Shown: positions 1 to 8,758 of the stretch, piece by piece
Numbering within the stretch: position 1 is the stretch's first letter
Layout of the letters: each line of letters starts with the position of its first letter
Translations under genes and position numbers: made by a program
Source of the DNA: an uncultured Roseobacter sp.
GTDB lineage: Bacteria; Pseudomonadota; Alphaproteobacteria; Rhodobacterales; Rhodobacteraceae
Reading direction: 5' to 3'
DNA: 64,000 nucleotides
NCBI RefSeq assembly: GCF_947499265.1
Contig: NZ_CANMNK010000006.1
Span: forward strand, 248,001-312,000
Notes under the pieces: model-generated
What the model saw: only the letters and a program-made list of their open reading frames with translations
Databases searched by the model: none
What the model was told of the DNA's origin: nothing

Positions 1-318
1 GAGGATTGGGAGAGCATCGGCGACTACTCAGGGGAGACCAAATCCCGTGAAGAACTGATGGGTCAGATGGGAGGCTTTGCACAGCTCATCCCCGATCTGA
101 ACTGGGCGGTCGAGGAAATGATCCAGTCTGGCAACCAAGTGGTGGTCAGAGGCCGCGCAACAGGCACGCCAAATGGCCCCTTGTTTGGGGTTGATGGTAA
201 GGGCAAGGGCTTTGAAATCATGAGCATCGACATCCACACAGTTGAGGGCGGCTCAATTGTCAGAACCTACCATGTGGAAGACTGGTCAGGTGCGTTGCGC
301 CAAGTCGGGGCTGACTAA
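1..318 (+). CDS. SnoaL-like ester cyclase-type protein, 5' end missing
   Basis: The reading frame is open from the first base and ends in TAA at 316-318, so about 105 C-terminal residues are visible. The segment with LIPDLNWAVEEMI, VVVRGRATGT and IDIHTVEGGSIVRTYHVEDW matches the half-barrel of the SnoaL/ester-cyclase superfamily, in which a small alpha+beta barrel binds a hydrophobic ligand. No catalytic assignment is possible from this family alone, because many members are of unknown substrate. The gene is followed by the decayed cupin gene at 376, which may once have been co-transcribed with it. Confidence 0.75.
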   Translation, partial: EDWESIGDYSGETKSREELMGQMGGFAQLIPDLNWAVEEMIQSGNQVVVRGRATGTPNGPLFGVDGKGKGFEIMSIDIHTVEGGSIVRTYHVEDWSGALRQVGAD

Positions 319-375
319 AGTCAATGTGTCAGACGGTTATAAGCATGGCCGTCTGACCAATTTGTCGGAGGAGAG

Positions 376-710
376 ATGACCATGGTGAAGCGCTACACCT
401 TCGTTCCACCCACGGAGGGCAAGAACTGCGCCCGGCACCTGTCCTCATGTTTCGCCCGGGGTCCCAAATGTCCCTACCTCGCTGAGGGAAGAGAAAACGA
501 CATATGCTGATGATCTATCAGCCCTCCGGATTCGATCAGTATCTCGTGCAACTAAACACGATGACCGGCGCGGATGTCAGCGATCAAACCAAGATAGATG
601 CCCTGGATGAGAAATACGCTATCATCAAATTGGGCGGCGTTCCCGACAGCACTTCAAACCGCTTGCCGATATCGCTGGCAACTTCAGTCAGCTTGATGAT
701 ATTTTGGTAG
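376..710 (+). pseudogene. decayed cupin-domain protein gene (internal deletion and frameshift)
   Basis: A GGAGG site at 367-371 precedes ATG 376 (or ATG 382). The first frame (376-510) reads KRYTFVPPTEGKN and FARGPKCP, which resembles the N-terminal strands of small cupins that continue into the HxH metal motif. The frame stops at once. A second frame from 504 to 710 resumes with LMIYQPSGFDQYLVQLN, which resembles the C-terminal part of the same family. The central double-stranded beta-helix with the histidines, roughly 60 residues, is absent. I infer an internal deletion that also shifted the frame. The family match is from memory of motif style, not from a search. Confidence 0.55.
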
Positions 711-781
711 TCGGATTGAACGGTTTTGCCGCTATCAAAAGTGTTCAGGATCGCAGAGTGTCGCGTTACGAATTACCCTAA
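662..781 (+). other. frame-shifted coding-like remnant, unidentified
   Basis: In the frame opposite to the end of the cupin remnant, 662-781 reads as about 39 codons ending in TAA (LADIAGNFSQLDDILVVG at its start). It has no start codon of its own. It could be the true C-terminus of the decayed cupin gene after a frameshift near 650-660, or a scrap of another gene. The rest of 782-974 shows no coding feature. It must hold the promoter of the TPR gene at 975, but no convincing -35/-10 pair stands out. Confidence 0.25.
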
Positions 782-974
782 ATCGTTAGTCGCCCGTTGA
801 CGACCAGCCAAACCTTAGGCTTTCTGTAGCTCATATTTTATTCTAGTCTGAAACGAGATCGACGCTTCAAATAAAACAGACGTACCCCTTCGCCTGTTGA
901 ATTCGGAAACATTTAAAGCCGGATTCGAGAAGGGAGTTTGAATTTTAAAATTGAATTGAAAAGGGTTGCCAATT

Positions 975-2951
975 ATGGGCTCTGGTGCTGATTTTCTCAT
1001 CCTTTCCCGCATCCGTGGAAAACTTACTGGCCTGCTGTTGGCCGCGCTCTTTCTGCCCTCGGCGACGCTGGGCGCAACGCTGGATGACGTCACTGATCCC
1101 GAAACGGTGTTTGGGAGTGGCGGTTTCACAGGCGGTGATACGCTTTCCATAGGACCAGGCGTATCTGGTGGGTGGGGCGGTTTGCGCACGCCGCTTGATT
1201 TGGAAACGCAACTGCTGCGTCGGATTGAAGCGACACCTTCAGATACCGATTTGCTCAAAAACCTCGCGTTGCTCTACGTTCGCACCGGTCGGTTGGAGGC
1301 GGCGCGGACAACGCTCGAGAAAGTGCACGCACTGGAACCCGGTGATACCGCCGTCGCAATCGACATTGCCAGATTGGCGCGTATGACCGACGGTACCGCT
1401 GCCGCCCGGGCGGTGCTGGAAGGCTTCAAAAAGGACGCCGATGATAGGTTCCCATACAGGCTTGCGCTCATCCAATTGGACTATGATACAGGAGCGCTGG
1501 CCTCGGCTCGGCGCGGGCTTGAAGGGATGCTTGCAGAGGATCTGCCGCAAGCGCGGGCACATAGCCTAAGGTTGCTTTTTGCGCGTTACCTGCTGGCGGA
1601 GAATGAAACCGAAGCGGCGCGGGCACAGATCGAAACCGTACTCGAGACCACACCGCAGAACCCGGATGCGCTGGCCTTCCGTGCATTTTTCAGGCTCAAA
1701 AATCTCGATCTCGACGGCGCTCAGTCTGATATCGCAACCGGGCTTGCCGCAGAGCCTGCCAATACCTCGCTTCTGCGCCTCGCGGCGCGTGCTGATTGGC
1801 GTGCGGGTCAGCACGCACTAGCGGTAGAGCATTTGCTCGCAGCGGTGAGCGCTTCGGACTACCAGACGGATATCGTCCTGGATGCCGTCGATGTGCTGGA
1901 GGAAACGGCACAGCGCGACGAGGCGCTTCGGCAGATCGGGATCGCGGTAAAGCGCCATCCGGCGGCGGCGCAACTGGTTGCTCGGCTCGGTACGCTGCAG
2001 CTCGCCGCTGAGGACTGGGACGGCGCGGAACGTGCCGCCGCATCGCTCCGACAATTCGGAACGCCGCAGGCTGTGGGAGATTCCGAAAAGATCCGTCTCG
2101 CGGTGCTGCGCGGACGAGGCCAGGCAGAAGCGGCGCAGTCTTTGCTGAGCCAGCTCGCGGCGAGCGGGTCGGATCTCGGAGCGATTGCAGAGGTGGTCAA
2201 CACACATCTTGCCCGGGAGGAGCGCGGGGCAGCAATGGACTACGTCGCTGGTCTCCTGGAAAAGGCCCCTGAAAATCCAGCTCTACTGCTCATGAATGCC
2301 TCTCTGAATGAGATGGCCGGGAATACTGATTTCGCCGAGGCAGGCTATCGCGCGGTGGTCCAAAAGATACCCGCAAGCCCAATCGCACACATCGCCCTTG
2401 CCCAGCACCTGATGCGCGAGGGCCGACCAACCGAGGCCGAAGCGGCAATTCGCGCGGGGTTGGCGCAGCGGCCCGAAGACCCGTCACTCAAGATGCCACT
2501 GGTCGAGATATTGCTGCGGCGTCAAGAGATCGAGCCTGCATTACAGAATATGGAGGAGTTGGTGCGTGCTTATCCCGACAATGCCCTTGTGGCTAACAAC
2601 TACGTGGCGCTGGTCACTGATTACGCAGTCGAGGATGCCGCGCGGCTGGAGCTAGCGAGCTCGGTTGCCGGACAGCTGAAATCGTCGCCGATCCCTCAGC
2701 TGCGCGATACCTATGGCTGGCTGTTGCACAAGCGTGGCGACCACCAGGGCGCCAAAACGGTGTTGACAGCCGTGCTTGAGGAGATCCCTGAAGATGCCTG
2801 GGCTAACTATCACCTCGGCATGGTACAGGTCTCTCTGGGCGAAGATGACGATGCGATTGTCCATCTGCGGCGCGCCCTGGCGACGACGGATGCTTCCTTT
2901 GATAAGACCGATGTCGTGGTCGCCACACTTGGCTCGCTCGAAGGACAATAG
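975..2951 (+). CDS. secreted tetratricopeptide-repeat protein
   Basis: The protein has 658 residues. ATG 975 is chosen over the in-frame TTG 966 because AAAAGG lies about 10 bases upstream. A signal peptide (about residues 1-35) has a basic start (RIRGK), a leucine-rich core and an Ala-x-Ala-like end. The rest is built of roughly 34-residue TPR units, for example LLKNLALLYVRTGRLEAAR and WANYHLGMVQVSLGEDDDA. TPR arrays bind partner proteins. The next gene encodes a VPLPA-CTERM protein, so this may be a periplasmic scaffold akin to the PrsT-type TPR proteins of exosortase systems. That link is by analogy only, and no exosortase gene is in the window. Confidence 0.8.
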   Translation: MGSGADFLILSRIRGKLTGLLLAALFLPSATLGATLDDVTDPETVFGSGGFTGGDTLSIGPGVSGGWGGLRTPLDLETQLLRRIEATPSDTDLLKNLALLYVRTGRLEAARTTLEKVHALEPGDTAVAIDIARLARMTDGTAAARAVLEGFKKDADDRFPYRLALIQLDYDTGALASARRGLEGMLAEDLPQARAHSLRLLFARYLLAENETEAARAQIETVLETTPQNPDALAFRAFFRLKNLDLDGAQSDIATGLAAEPANTSLLRLAARADWRAGQHALAVEHLLAAVSASDYQTDIVLDAVDVLEETAQRDEALRQIGIAVKRHPAAAQLVARLGTLQLAAEDWDGAERAAASLRQFGTPQAVGDSEKIRLAVLRGRGQAEAAQSLLSQLAASGSDLGAIAEVVNTHLAREERGAAMDYVAGLLEKAPENPALLLMNASLNEMAGNTDFAEAGYRAVVQKIPASPIAHIALAQHLMREGRPTEAEAAIRAGLAQRPEDPSLKMPLVEILLRRQEIEPALQNMEELVRAYPDNALVANNYVALVTDYAVEDAARLELASSVAGQLKSSPIPQLRDTYGWLLHKRGDHQGAKTVLTAVLEEIPEDAWANYHLGMVQVSLGEDDDAIVHLRRALATTDASFDKTDVVVATLGSLEGQ

Positions 2952-3148
2952 CTGGGCAACGGCGAAATAGTTTCCGGGAATGGTTAATGATTTCTTGACC
3001 TGATTTTCTACGGAAGGCATTCTGTTGACGTTGCGGAAGGATAAATTTTAGTTCCGGAAGCCGACAAAAGTCATTGAGAGCGATTGGTTTTTCAGAATTT
3101 TTTGTGTGGGAGAGAAGTTACTCGCTCTCCATTTTAAAGGATGAATTT

Positions 3149-4549
3149 ATGTCTACACGATCTCGCAGTTTGGCGAGTCTGGCCTGCGCATCTTTAGCAC
3201 TGTTGCTGTCTTCGGCAGCCGCGCATGCTTCATTTATCGCCAACTTTCACGACAATCTAGTCGCTGGGAACAATACGCTGTTTATCTTTGGTGACGAAGG
3301 AACGGACGGCTCTGTAACCGGAAATGATGGGTTTAGTCAGAATTTCACGATTGATAATACGGGTGTATTCGAGTTGGGCTTAGGCCTTCGCGGTCGGGAA
3401 ATGACCGGCAATGGCAATACGCCGAATAACCTCTCGCTGCTTGTCGAATCGATGGACCCGATCAGCGGGTTGGCCCTTAATCGCGGCAGAGCATCGACCG
3501 ATATGACGACGCTGCTCGACACCGATGGATTAAGTTCTGAATATCTCGTGCTCACAATTGGCGGTGGCAATGATGGTGGCTCGCAGATGTCTGTCACGGC
3601 GACTGAAGACAATACTACCGTGACCATCACCGCGCCGGTCTTGATCGGCGGAAATGTGGCCAATACGCCTTTTCAGGTCGTCCTGGACGCAGGCGAATCG
3701 GTTTTTTACGAAACAGCAGTTGGCGATGATCTGAGCGGATCTATTGTATCTGCAAATAACGATGTCGCAGTATTTGCCGGTGCAAGATGTGCCGACGTAC
3801 CCTCCACCGTCACTTTCTGCGACCACCTGATTCAACAGCAGTTTGGTACAGAAAACTTCGACACCGAATTTTTGCTCGTGGAGACGCCCTTTGCAGGGTC
3901 AAATCAAGATCTGGTGCGTGTGATTGCCGCCGAAGACAGCACGGAAGTGTTTTTGGATGGCGTCTCTCAGGGCACGATTGATAGCGGTGAAGTGCTTCAG
4001 ATCGACAGCGTCGGAAATGCCAAGGTTACCTCTGACAAACCTGTGAGCGTGGGCCAGTTCATGCGCGGCCAGAGTGGTTCCCGGACTGTTGGCGATCCCG
4101 CTTTTGCGCTGATCCCCAGTATCGATCAACTGCTGGACGCCTACTCGTTCACCACTCCTGTCGGAAGCGATTCTTTTACTCAAAACCAGCTCAACATTGC
4201 CATTGCCGCATCCGATGCCGCTTCGCTTGAACTGGACGGAGCCATGGTCGACACCAGTGGGTTCACTTTGCTGGATGGCATTCTCTACGGCAGCATTGAC
4301 GTTTCTGTCGGGTCGGGCATCATTTCCGCCGAGAACCCGTTTTTGGCGACGCTGTCTGGCTTCGATAGTTTCGACAGCTACCTGACGCCGATCGCCTCTG
4401 CGTTCTCGCCCGGCGTCTCGCCTCCACCGCCGCCACCGCCAAACCCGACAGAAGTCGTGCCGCTGCCGGCATCAGCGCTGTTGCTGCTTGGTGGCTTCGG
4501 TGTCATGGGCGCGTTGCGTCGCCGTAAGTCGCGCCGCGCCGTCACCTGA
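3149..4549 (+). CDS. IgGFc-binding-like exoprotein with VPLPA-CTERM sorting tail
   Basis: The protein has 466 residues. ATG 3149 has AAGG eight bases upstream and opens a clear signal peptide (MSTRSRSLASLA, then LALLLSSAAAHA). The in-frame start at 3074 would bury that signal. The body shows the pattern of the IgGFc-binding N-terminal domain family: LVLTIGGGNDGG, SVTATEDNTTVTITAP, a later second TEV/GTI strand pair, and SVGQFMRGQ. A proline run (PPPPPPP) leads to VVPLPASALLLLGGFG and an arginine-rich end (RRRKSRR). This is the VPLPA-CTERM signal recognised by exosortase-type enzymes, so I expect surface anchoring or release. It probably shares a job with the TPR gene upstream, 197 bases away. 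Confidence 0.85.
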   Translation: MSTRSRSLASLACASLALLLSSAAAHASFIANFHDNLVAGNNTLFIFGDEGTDGSVTGNDGFSQNFTIDNTGVFELGLGLRGREMTGNGNTPNNLSLLVESMDPISGLALNRGRASTDMTTLLDTDGLSSEYLVLTIGGGNDGGSQMSVTATEDNTTVTITAPVLIGGNVANTPFQVVLDAGESVFYETAVGDDLSGSIVSANNDVAVFAGARCADVPSTVTFCDHLIQQQFGTENFDTEFLLVETPFAGSNQDLVRVIAAEDSTEVFLDGVSQGTIDSGEVLQIDSVGNAKVTSDKPVSVGQFMRGQSGSRTVGDPAFALIPSIDQLLDAYSFTTPVGSDSFTQNQLNIAIAASDAASLELDGAMVDTSGFTLLDGILYGSIDVSVGSGIISAENPFLATLSGFDSFDSYLTPIASAFSPGVSPPPPPPPNPTEVVPLPASALLLLGGFGVMGALRRRKSRRAVT

Positions 4550-4572
4550 TCGGTCGCGCGCTGCATCAAGCC

Positions 4573-4605
4573 CCCCAGCCGCAGGATTGGCTGGGGAGTG
4601 TTTTC
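4573..4605 (+). terminator. Rho-independent-type terminator after the VPLPA-CTERM gene
   Basis: CCCCAGCC (4573-4580) pairs perfectly with GGCTGGGG (4589-4596) across an eight-base loop and is followed by AGTGTTTT. It lies 24 bases after the stop codon of the upstream gene and also sits beyond the end of the convergent CAP-domain gene, so it could serve both. Confidence 0.7.
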
Positions 4606-4682
4606 ATCTCGGGAACAGACCGCGCGATAGAAAAAGGCTCTCACATTTTGACCATCGCAGTGCCAAAACCTGTTTTGCTGCC

Positions 4683-5963
4683 TCAGGCAATCAGGTCGTA
4701 GGTGCCCAGATCCGCGGTCAAAACGCCAATCGTCTCCGGGATATGCGTGGTCTCAGCATCGCTGGAGGTCTCCTCGTCAACCCAAATCCGGGAACGCGCA
4801 CCCATGGCATCGTAGCGTATATTCGCCGCATCACCGCCATTGCTGGTCTGCATCTGGGCGAACAATGCCTGGTCTGACTCGTGCTTGATGACCTTGGCTT
4901 GATCCGTCACCCCATTGACTTTTCTGGACCAGATGTCGCCAGATCTCCCACCTTCGATTGCGATCCAGTCGAATTTTTCGACCACATGCTGACCCTTCGC
5001 CTCTTCTTCCTGCACGCGGAATTTGAAGCTGTCCGAATCCACCAGATCGACCCGGCTGGCGACCGTATCGCTGCCGCGATTTGACGTCACCTGTGTGAAG
5101 ACCAGAGGCTGGCTGTCGAAATCGTCCCCCAGATTAATCTGCTTCTCTTTGTGATCAGCCGAGCCGGACCCGGCAACAATCATGCGACCACCAGACAGCT
5201 GATGTGTGCCTTCGCTGACGGCCATCCAACTGATCGTTTCGGTGGTGTGACGCCCGTCGAGATATTCCCATTCCTCCATGCGGAACTCGAACCCGCTATC
5301 GGTCACCTTCTGGACGCGGATGGTGACGGGATCGCTGCCTTCGCTGCTGACAGACCCCATTACGACAACGGCGTCCTCGATTTTCTGGTCGAACTTAACC
5401 TTGTGCCAGATCTGAGGAGACGACTGCGAGACCGTCTCAGAGCCGATCTCAAGCGTGCCGCTGGACGGATTTGGCGGTGTCGGTCCCGGTGGTGTTGATC
5501 CGCGGCTGTCGAGCTCCAGCGGGGCGGCGGTGCGGGCAAAGTTCTGCGTGACAAAAAGCCCGTCCCACCCCTGATAGTCGCCGCGTTCAATGCCAATGCC
5601 GATCACATCCAGGTTCGGGTTCAAAATATTGGCGCGGTGGCCGGGGCTGTTCATCAGGGACTCGTGTAAATTCACCACGTCATCCGATAGCCCCGGTTGT
5701 CCGCGCACGCTCTGCCACGCGATGTTCTCTGCTGAGCGCCAACTGCCGGCAAATTCAAAATCCGCATCGCGCATCCGCTCGGTGGGGGACGATCCGCCCG
5801 CCCCGGTGTGACTGAAGCGATCCGTTTCTATCATCCAGTCGCTGTGATCTTCGGCGGCGTCGTTGAGACGCAGTTCCAGCCGCAGCAGATCCAGATCAAG
5901 TAAACTGCGTTCGGCGTTGATCAGATCCAGCATCTGCCATTCGAGGGGGCTTGCTTTTGACAT
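4683..5963 (-). CDS. CAP (SCP/PR-1-like) domain protein with two C-terminal beta repeats
   Basis: The protein has 426 residues. Residues about 8-150 form a CAP domain: LINAERSLLDLDLL, HSDWMIETDRFSHTG, SAENIAW and the NSPGHRANILNP motif that carries the second conserved histidine. After a Pro/Gly/Ser linker (STPPGPTPPNPSSG) come two related segments of about 110 residues, each with a GSD..(T/S)R(V/I) strand, a GFxFR or SFKFR strand and a W(M/I)A(V/I) element. No classic signal peptide is visible, so type I or another leaderless route is possible. Bacterial CAP proteins are usually extracellular and of unknown function. The gene is divergent from the acyltransferase gene at 6275. Confidence 0.8.
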   Translation of the reverse strand: MSKASPLEWQMLDLINAERSLLDLDLLRLELRLNDAAEDHSDWMIETDRFSHTGAGGSSPTERMRDADFEFAGSWRSAENIAWQSVRGQPGLSDDVVNLHESLMNSPGHRANILNPNLDVIGIGIERGDYQGWDGLFVTQNFARTAAPLELDSRGSTPPGPTPPNPSSGTLEIGSETVSQSSPQIWHKVKFDQKIEDAVVVMGSVSSEGSDPVTIRVQKVTDSGFEFRMEEWEYLDGRHTTETISWMAVSEGTHQLSGGRMIVAGSGSADHKEKQINLGDDFDSQPLVFTQVTSNRGSDTVASRVDLVDSDSFKFRVQEEEAKGQHVVEKFDWIAIEGGRSGDIWSRKVNGVTDQAKVIKHESDQALFAQMQTSNGGDAANIRYDAMGARSRIWVDEETSSDAETTHIPETIGVLTADLGTYDLIA

Positions 5964-6274
5964 GGTGTTTCAGACTTTTCTGTTATTTGCGATGAGAGAG
6001 GCGACAGCGTCGCGTAGCACGACGGGAATGGTCGCGCATATACAGCGGGCACAGAGGCGCAGAATGTCGCGCAAAGCCGGGGAAAATCGCGCATGAAGGG
6101 GAAAGTTGCCGAGAAAACGGCAAACCTCTGCCGAGAGCAAGCGCATTTACATCAGGCCGTCCAGCAGCGATGACCTGCCATCTGCCGCACCTTCAAAACT
6201 TGGCTTTGACGCGCGTGTTGCGTGACGTTTAGCGAAAGCAAACCGGATCAACCGGCCCGGAAACTGTCATCTCA
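5964..6274. promoter_or_regulatory. divergent intergenic region between CAP-domain and acyltransferase genes
   Basis: These 311 bases carry no supported gene and must hold the promoters of both flanking genes. A small perfect stem TTGCCG/CGGCAA (6106-6111 and 6118-6123) is present. No clear -10/-35 pair or operator could be fixed. Confidence 0.4.
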
Positions 6275-7183
6275 GTGTCGCGTCCCTGTGCAAACACATC
6301 GGGTATGAAAGAGCGTCTCGAGCCGTTGATTGCCGAACGTGCACCGTGGCTGGTGGCACCCAAGCTCCTGCCAAGGTCTGCGCGATATGCGCTCGACAAG
6401 ATTTTAAGCTATGACGCCGCAGTGTCCCTGGCCGATGATTTGGCCAGCGAGGCTGCAGGGGATGTCATGGACATAGTCGCCGCGCGCTTGGCAAAGAACA
6501 TCCAGATCACAGGGTTGGAACACGTTCCGTCAAAGGGAGCTGCCCTGATCGTCGCCAATCACCCGACCGGCATCAGCGACGGGATCATGCTGTGGCATGT
6601 ATTGTCGCGCATTCGCTCTGACATATTCTTCTACGCAAACTCTGATATCCTGCGCGTCCTGCCTCAGATGCACGACCTGATCGCGCCAGTGGAATGGCGT
6701 CATGACAAGCGGACCCACACGAAAACCCGGGAGACGATGCTGTACACCCGGTCAGCCTTCGATGCGGGCAAGCTGGGTGTCATATTCCCATCAGGTCGGC
6801 TTGCAAAGCGTCGCGGATTGACGCTCCATGAGAGGCCGTGGATGACCTCTGCCGCGACATTGGCCCGGAAATTCGAATTGCCGGTGGTGCCGATCAACAT
6901 TCAGGCGCGAAACTCCGGTATTTTCTATCTGTTCGACCTGATCCACCCGACGTTGCGCGATATCACTCTGTTCCATGAAACGCTCAACAAGGCGCATCAG
7001 CCTTTCCGCATCGCCATCGGACGGCCGATTTTTCCTGCGTCTCTGCCTGCGGATGCGGATAAGGCCACCGAAGCAATCAGGTATGCCACGTTGGATGCGG
7101 GAAATCCCCGCGTGACCGGGCGACCCGTTTCAAAAACGGCAACGCTCCATTGGATCAGAACGCTATCGCAACGGCTGATTTGA
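6275..7183 (+). CDS. lysophospholipid acyltransferase (PlsC/LPLAT superfamily)
   Basis: The protein has 302 residues from GTG 6275, or 292 from ATG 6305; neither has a strong ribosome site. The LPLAT core is clear. NHPTGISDG gives the catalytic His and Asp with five residues between them, the spacing seen in the hemolysin-like/OlsF branch rather than HX4D. IFPSGRLAKRRG is the acceptor-binding block, and PVVPINIQARNS the following strand. Such enzymes transfer an acyl chain from acyl-ACP or acyl-CoA to a lyso-lipid at the inner membrane. The exact acceptor (glycerophospholipid or aminolipid) cannot be told. The gene stands alone. Confidence 0.8.
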   Translation: MSRPCANTSGMKERLEPLIAERAPWLVAPKLLPRSARYALDKILSYDAAVSLADDLASEAAGDVMDIVAARLAKNIQITGLEHVPSKGAALIVANHPTGISDGIMLWHVLSRIRSDIFFYANSDILRVLPQMHDLIAPVEWRHDKRTHTKTRETMLYTRSAFDAGKLGVIFPSGRLAKRRGLTLHERPWMTSAATLARKFELPVVPINIQARNSGIFYLFDLIHPTLRDITLFHETLNKAHQPFRIAIGRPIFPASLPADADKATEAIRYATLDAGNPRVTGRPVSKTATLHWIRTLSQRLI

Positions 7184-7289
7184 ACGTTCATCGTAAGTCG
7201 CTCAAAATCGGCCATGAGTGTATTTCGATGACACCGCGTCGCGTCTCGCGAAATGTAAGGCCCGGGGTCGCGGTGCTGAAACCATAGCG

Positions 7290-8468
7290 CTAATCCTTGG
7301 CTGCAGTGACTTGTGCAAAAATGCATTCATGATCCGAAAGGGGACTTTTGTTCGGTGCAAGGGCTGGCAAAATCACCCCAACCTCGCCATGCATCCCGCG
7401 ATGGCAAAACCAATCCAGCTTCCTTTCCCGTATCGGTTGGGGGGTGATGCTGCTTGGCCGCGTTGTTGTTCCATCCGGCGTCAGCGACCATCCAAACCCG
7501 CGATGGCGTGCGAGGTCGAACAGGGTTTCATCCTGCCAGTTGTAATCTGGGGGCATGTGATTGCCGGTGTTCAGATCGCCGCCAATCAGGATCGGCATGT
7601 CGCCGCAAAACGCCTCGAGCTCGGTCAACAGCCGGTCGAATTCAAGGTGACGGTGGGCGGCGTCTGCATTGCTTTCCAGATGCGTGGACACGAAACACAT
7701 CGACCCGCTGATGCTGGGAATGATGCCCGCCACGGCCATGCGCCCGCCAATGCGGGGTTGTTTCGGATCACCCGCGCCTGTTTCGGCGAACCAGTGGCCG
7801 GTTCGATCCAATCGGATCAGTGCCAAGGCTTCAAATCGCGCGGAAGATAGAATTGCGTTACCATGCCAGCCGTGCGCGTTGAAGTCGTCGCGGCAAAACA
7901 CGCGTTCCGCGGCACCGCCCAAGTCCATTTCATAAAACTCGACGCCGTATGCATAGTGCATGCCCAAGGCTTCCGCCACGTCGGCGGTGGTGTCGCGCTG
8001 GGCGGTACGGGCCATGCCACTGTCCATCTCGCTGAGCAGAACCACATGTGGCCGATGTGGCCGCAGCATTTCGGCGCTTTCCTTGGGGAAGAGGCATCTT
8101 TCAACGTTCCAGGCGGCCACATTGACTACATGCGGCAACTGTGGCGTGCTGCCGGTGCCCCCTACCTGCAAGGACGTCATCGCCGGGATCTCCCGCAACA
8201 ACGCGGCATGCGCCTCCAAAGTCTTTGGAGCCGTCAGAATCCTGGCCCTTTGAGCGTCAGTCACGTCTGGCAACTTTGCAACCAGGTTTGTCACAGCCGT
8301 TTCCCTTCGTTTTTTATCAGAGAAATTGACTTCAAGGGCGTCGCCAATGCCTAGCTTGCCTCGACGAACTTGGAAAGCGTCAACACTGTTCTGGTTGCCA
8401 ACCCGTACGGCCGGAGCGGTGGAGGCGATGGACGGTGTCTCACCTTCATCGTTTGAACACAGGCGCAC
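7290..8468 (-). CDS. endonuclease/exonuclease/phosphatase (EEP) family hydrolase
   Basis: The protein has up to 392 residues; the first ~20 may not be translated. Motifs of the EEP fold occur in order: NVAAWNVERC (metal Asn), VLLSEMDSGM (metal Glu), VSTHLES, IGGDLNTG (catalytic Asp/Asn), LDWFCHRG and the final SDHECIFAQV with the catalytic His. These metal-dependent enzymes cleave phosphodiesters in DNA, lipids or inositides. No signal peptide is visible, so a cytoplasmic role is likely. It converges on the acyltransferase gene and is divergent from the cytochrome gene at 8759. Confidence 0.8.
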   Translation of the reverse strand: MRLCSNDEGETPSIASTAPAVRVGNQNSVDAFQVRRGKLGIGDALEVNFSDKKRRETAVTNLVAKLPDVTDAQRARILTAPKTLEAHAALLREIPAMTSLQVGGTGSTPQLPHVVNVAAWNVERCLFPKESAEMLRPHRPHVVLLSEMDSGMARTAQRDTTADVAEALGMHYAYGVEFYEMDLGGAAERVFCRDDFNAHGWHGNAILSSARFEALALIRLDRTGHWFAETGAGDPKQPRIGGRMAVAGIIPSISGSMCFVSTHLESNADAAHRHLEFDRLLTELEAFCGDMPILIGGDLNTGNHMPPDYNWQDETLFDLARHRGFGWSLTPDGTTTRPSSITPQPIRERKLDWFCHRGMHGEVGVILPALAPNKSPLSDHECIFAQVTAAKD

Positions 8469-8758
8469 TGCGGTTTAAGCACGGCGCCGGGTCTTGTCGC
8501 TTCGGGAAAGGTCTCAGCAGCGCTCACGAGGCCATTTTGTGCACATGTCCCAAGATGTCCAAGACATCGGGAGGTCAATCTTCGCGCAACGTGAACAGGA
8601 TCACTGACCGCAGGGCAAGAACGGTCCAATCATTCGAAGACCCTGCAATACGGCAGAGATCTGTTTTCGACCGGAACACCGCACGCTGGGCCACAACGCG
8701 GCGCGCTTTGATCACGCTTTCCAGACCGATTTTTAATGTTTTACACAGAGAGTTTTTA

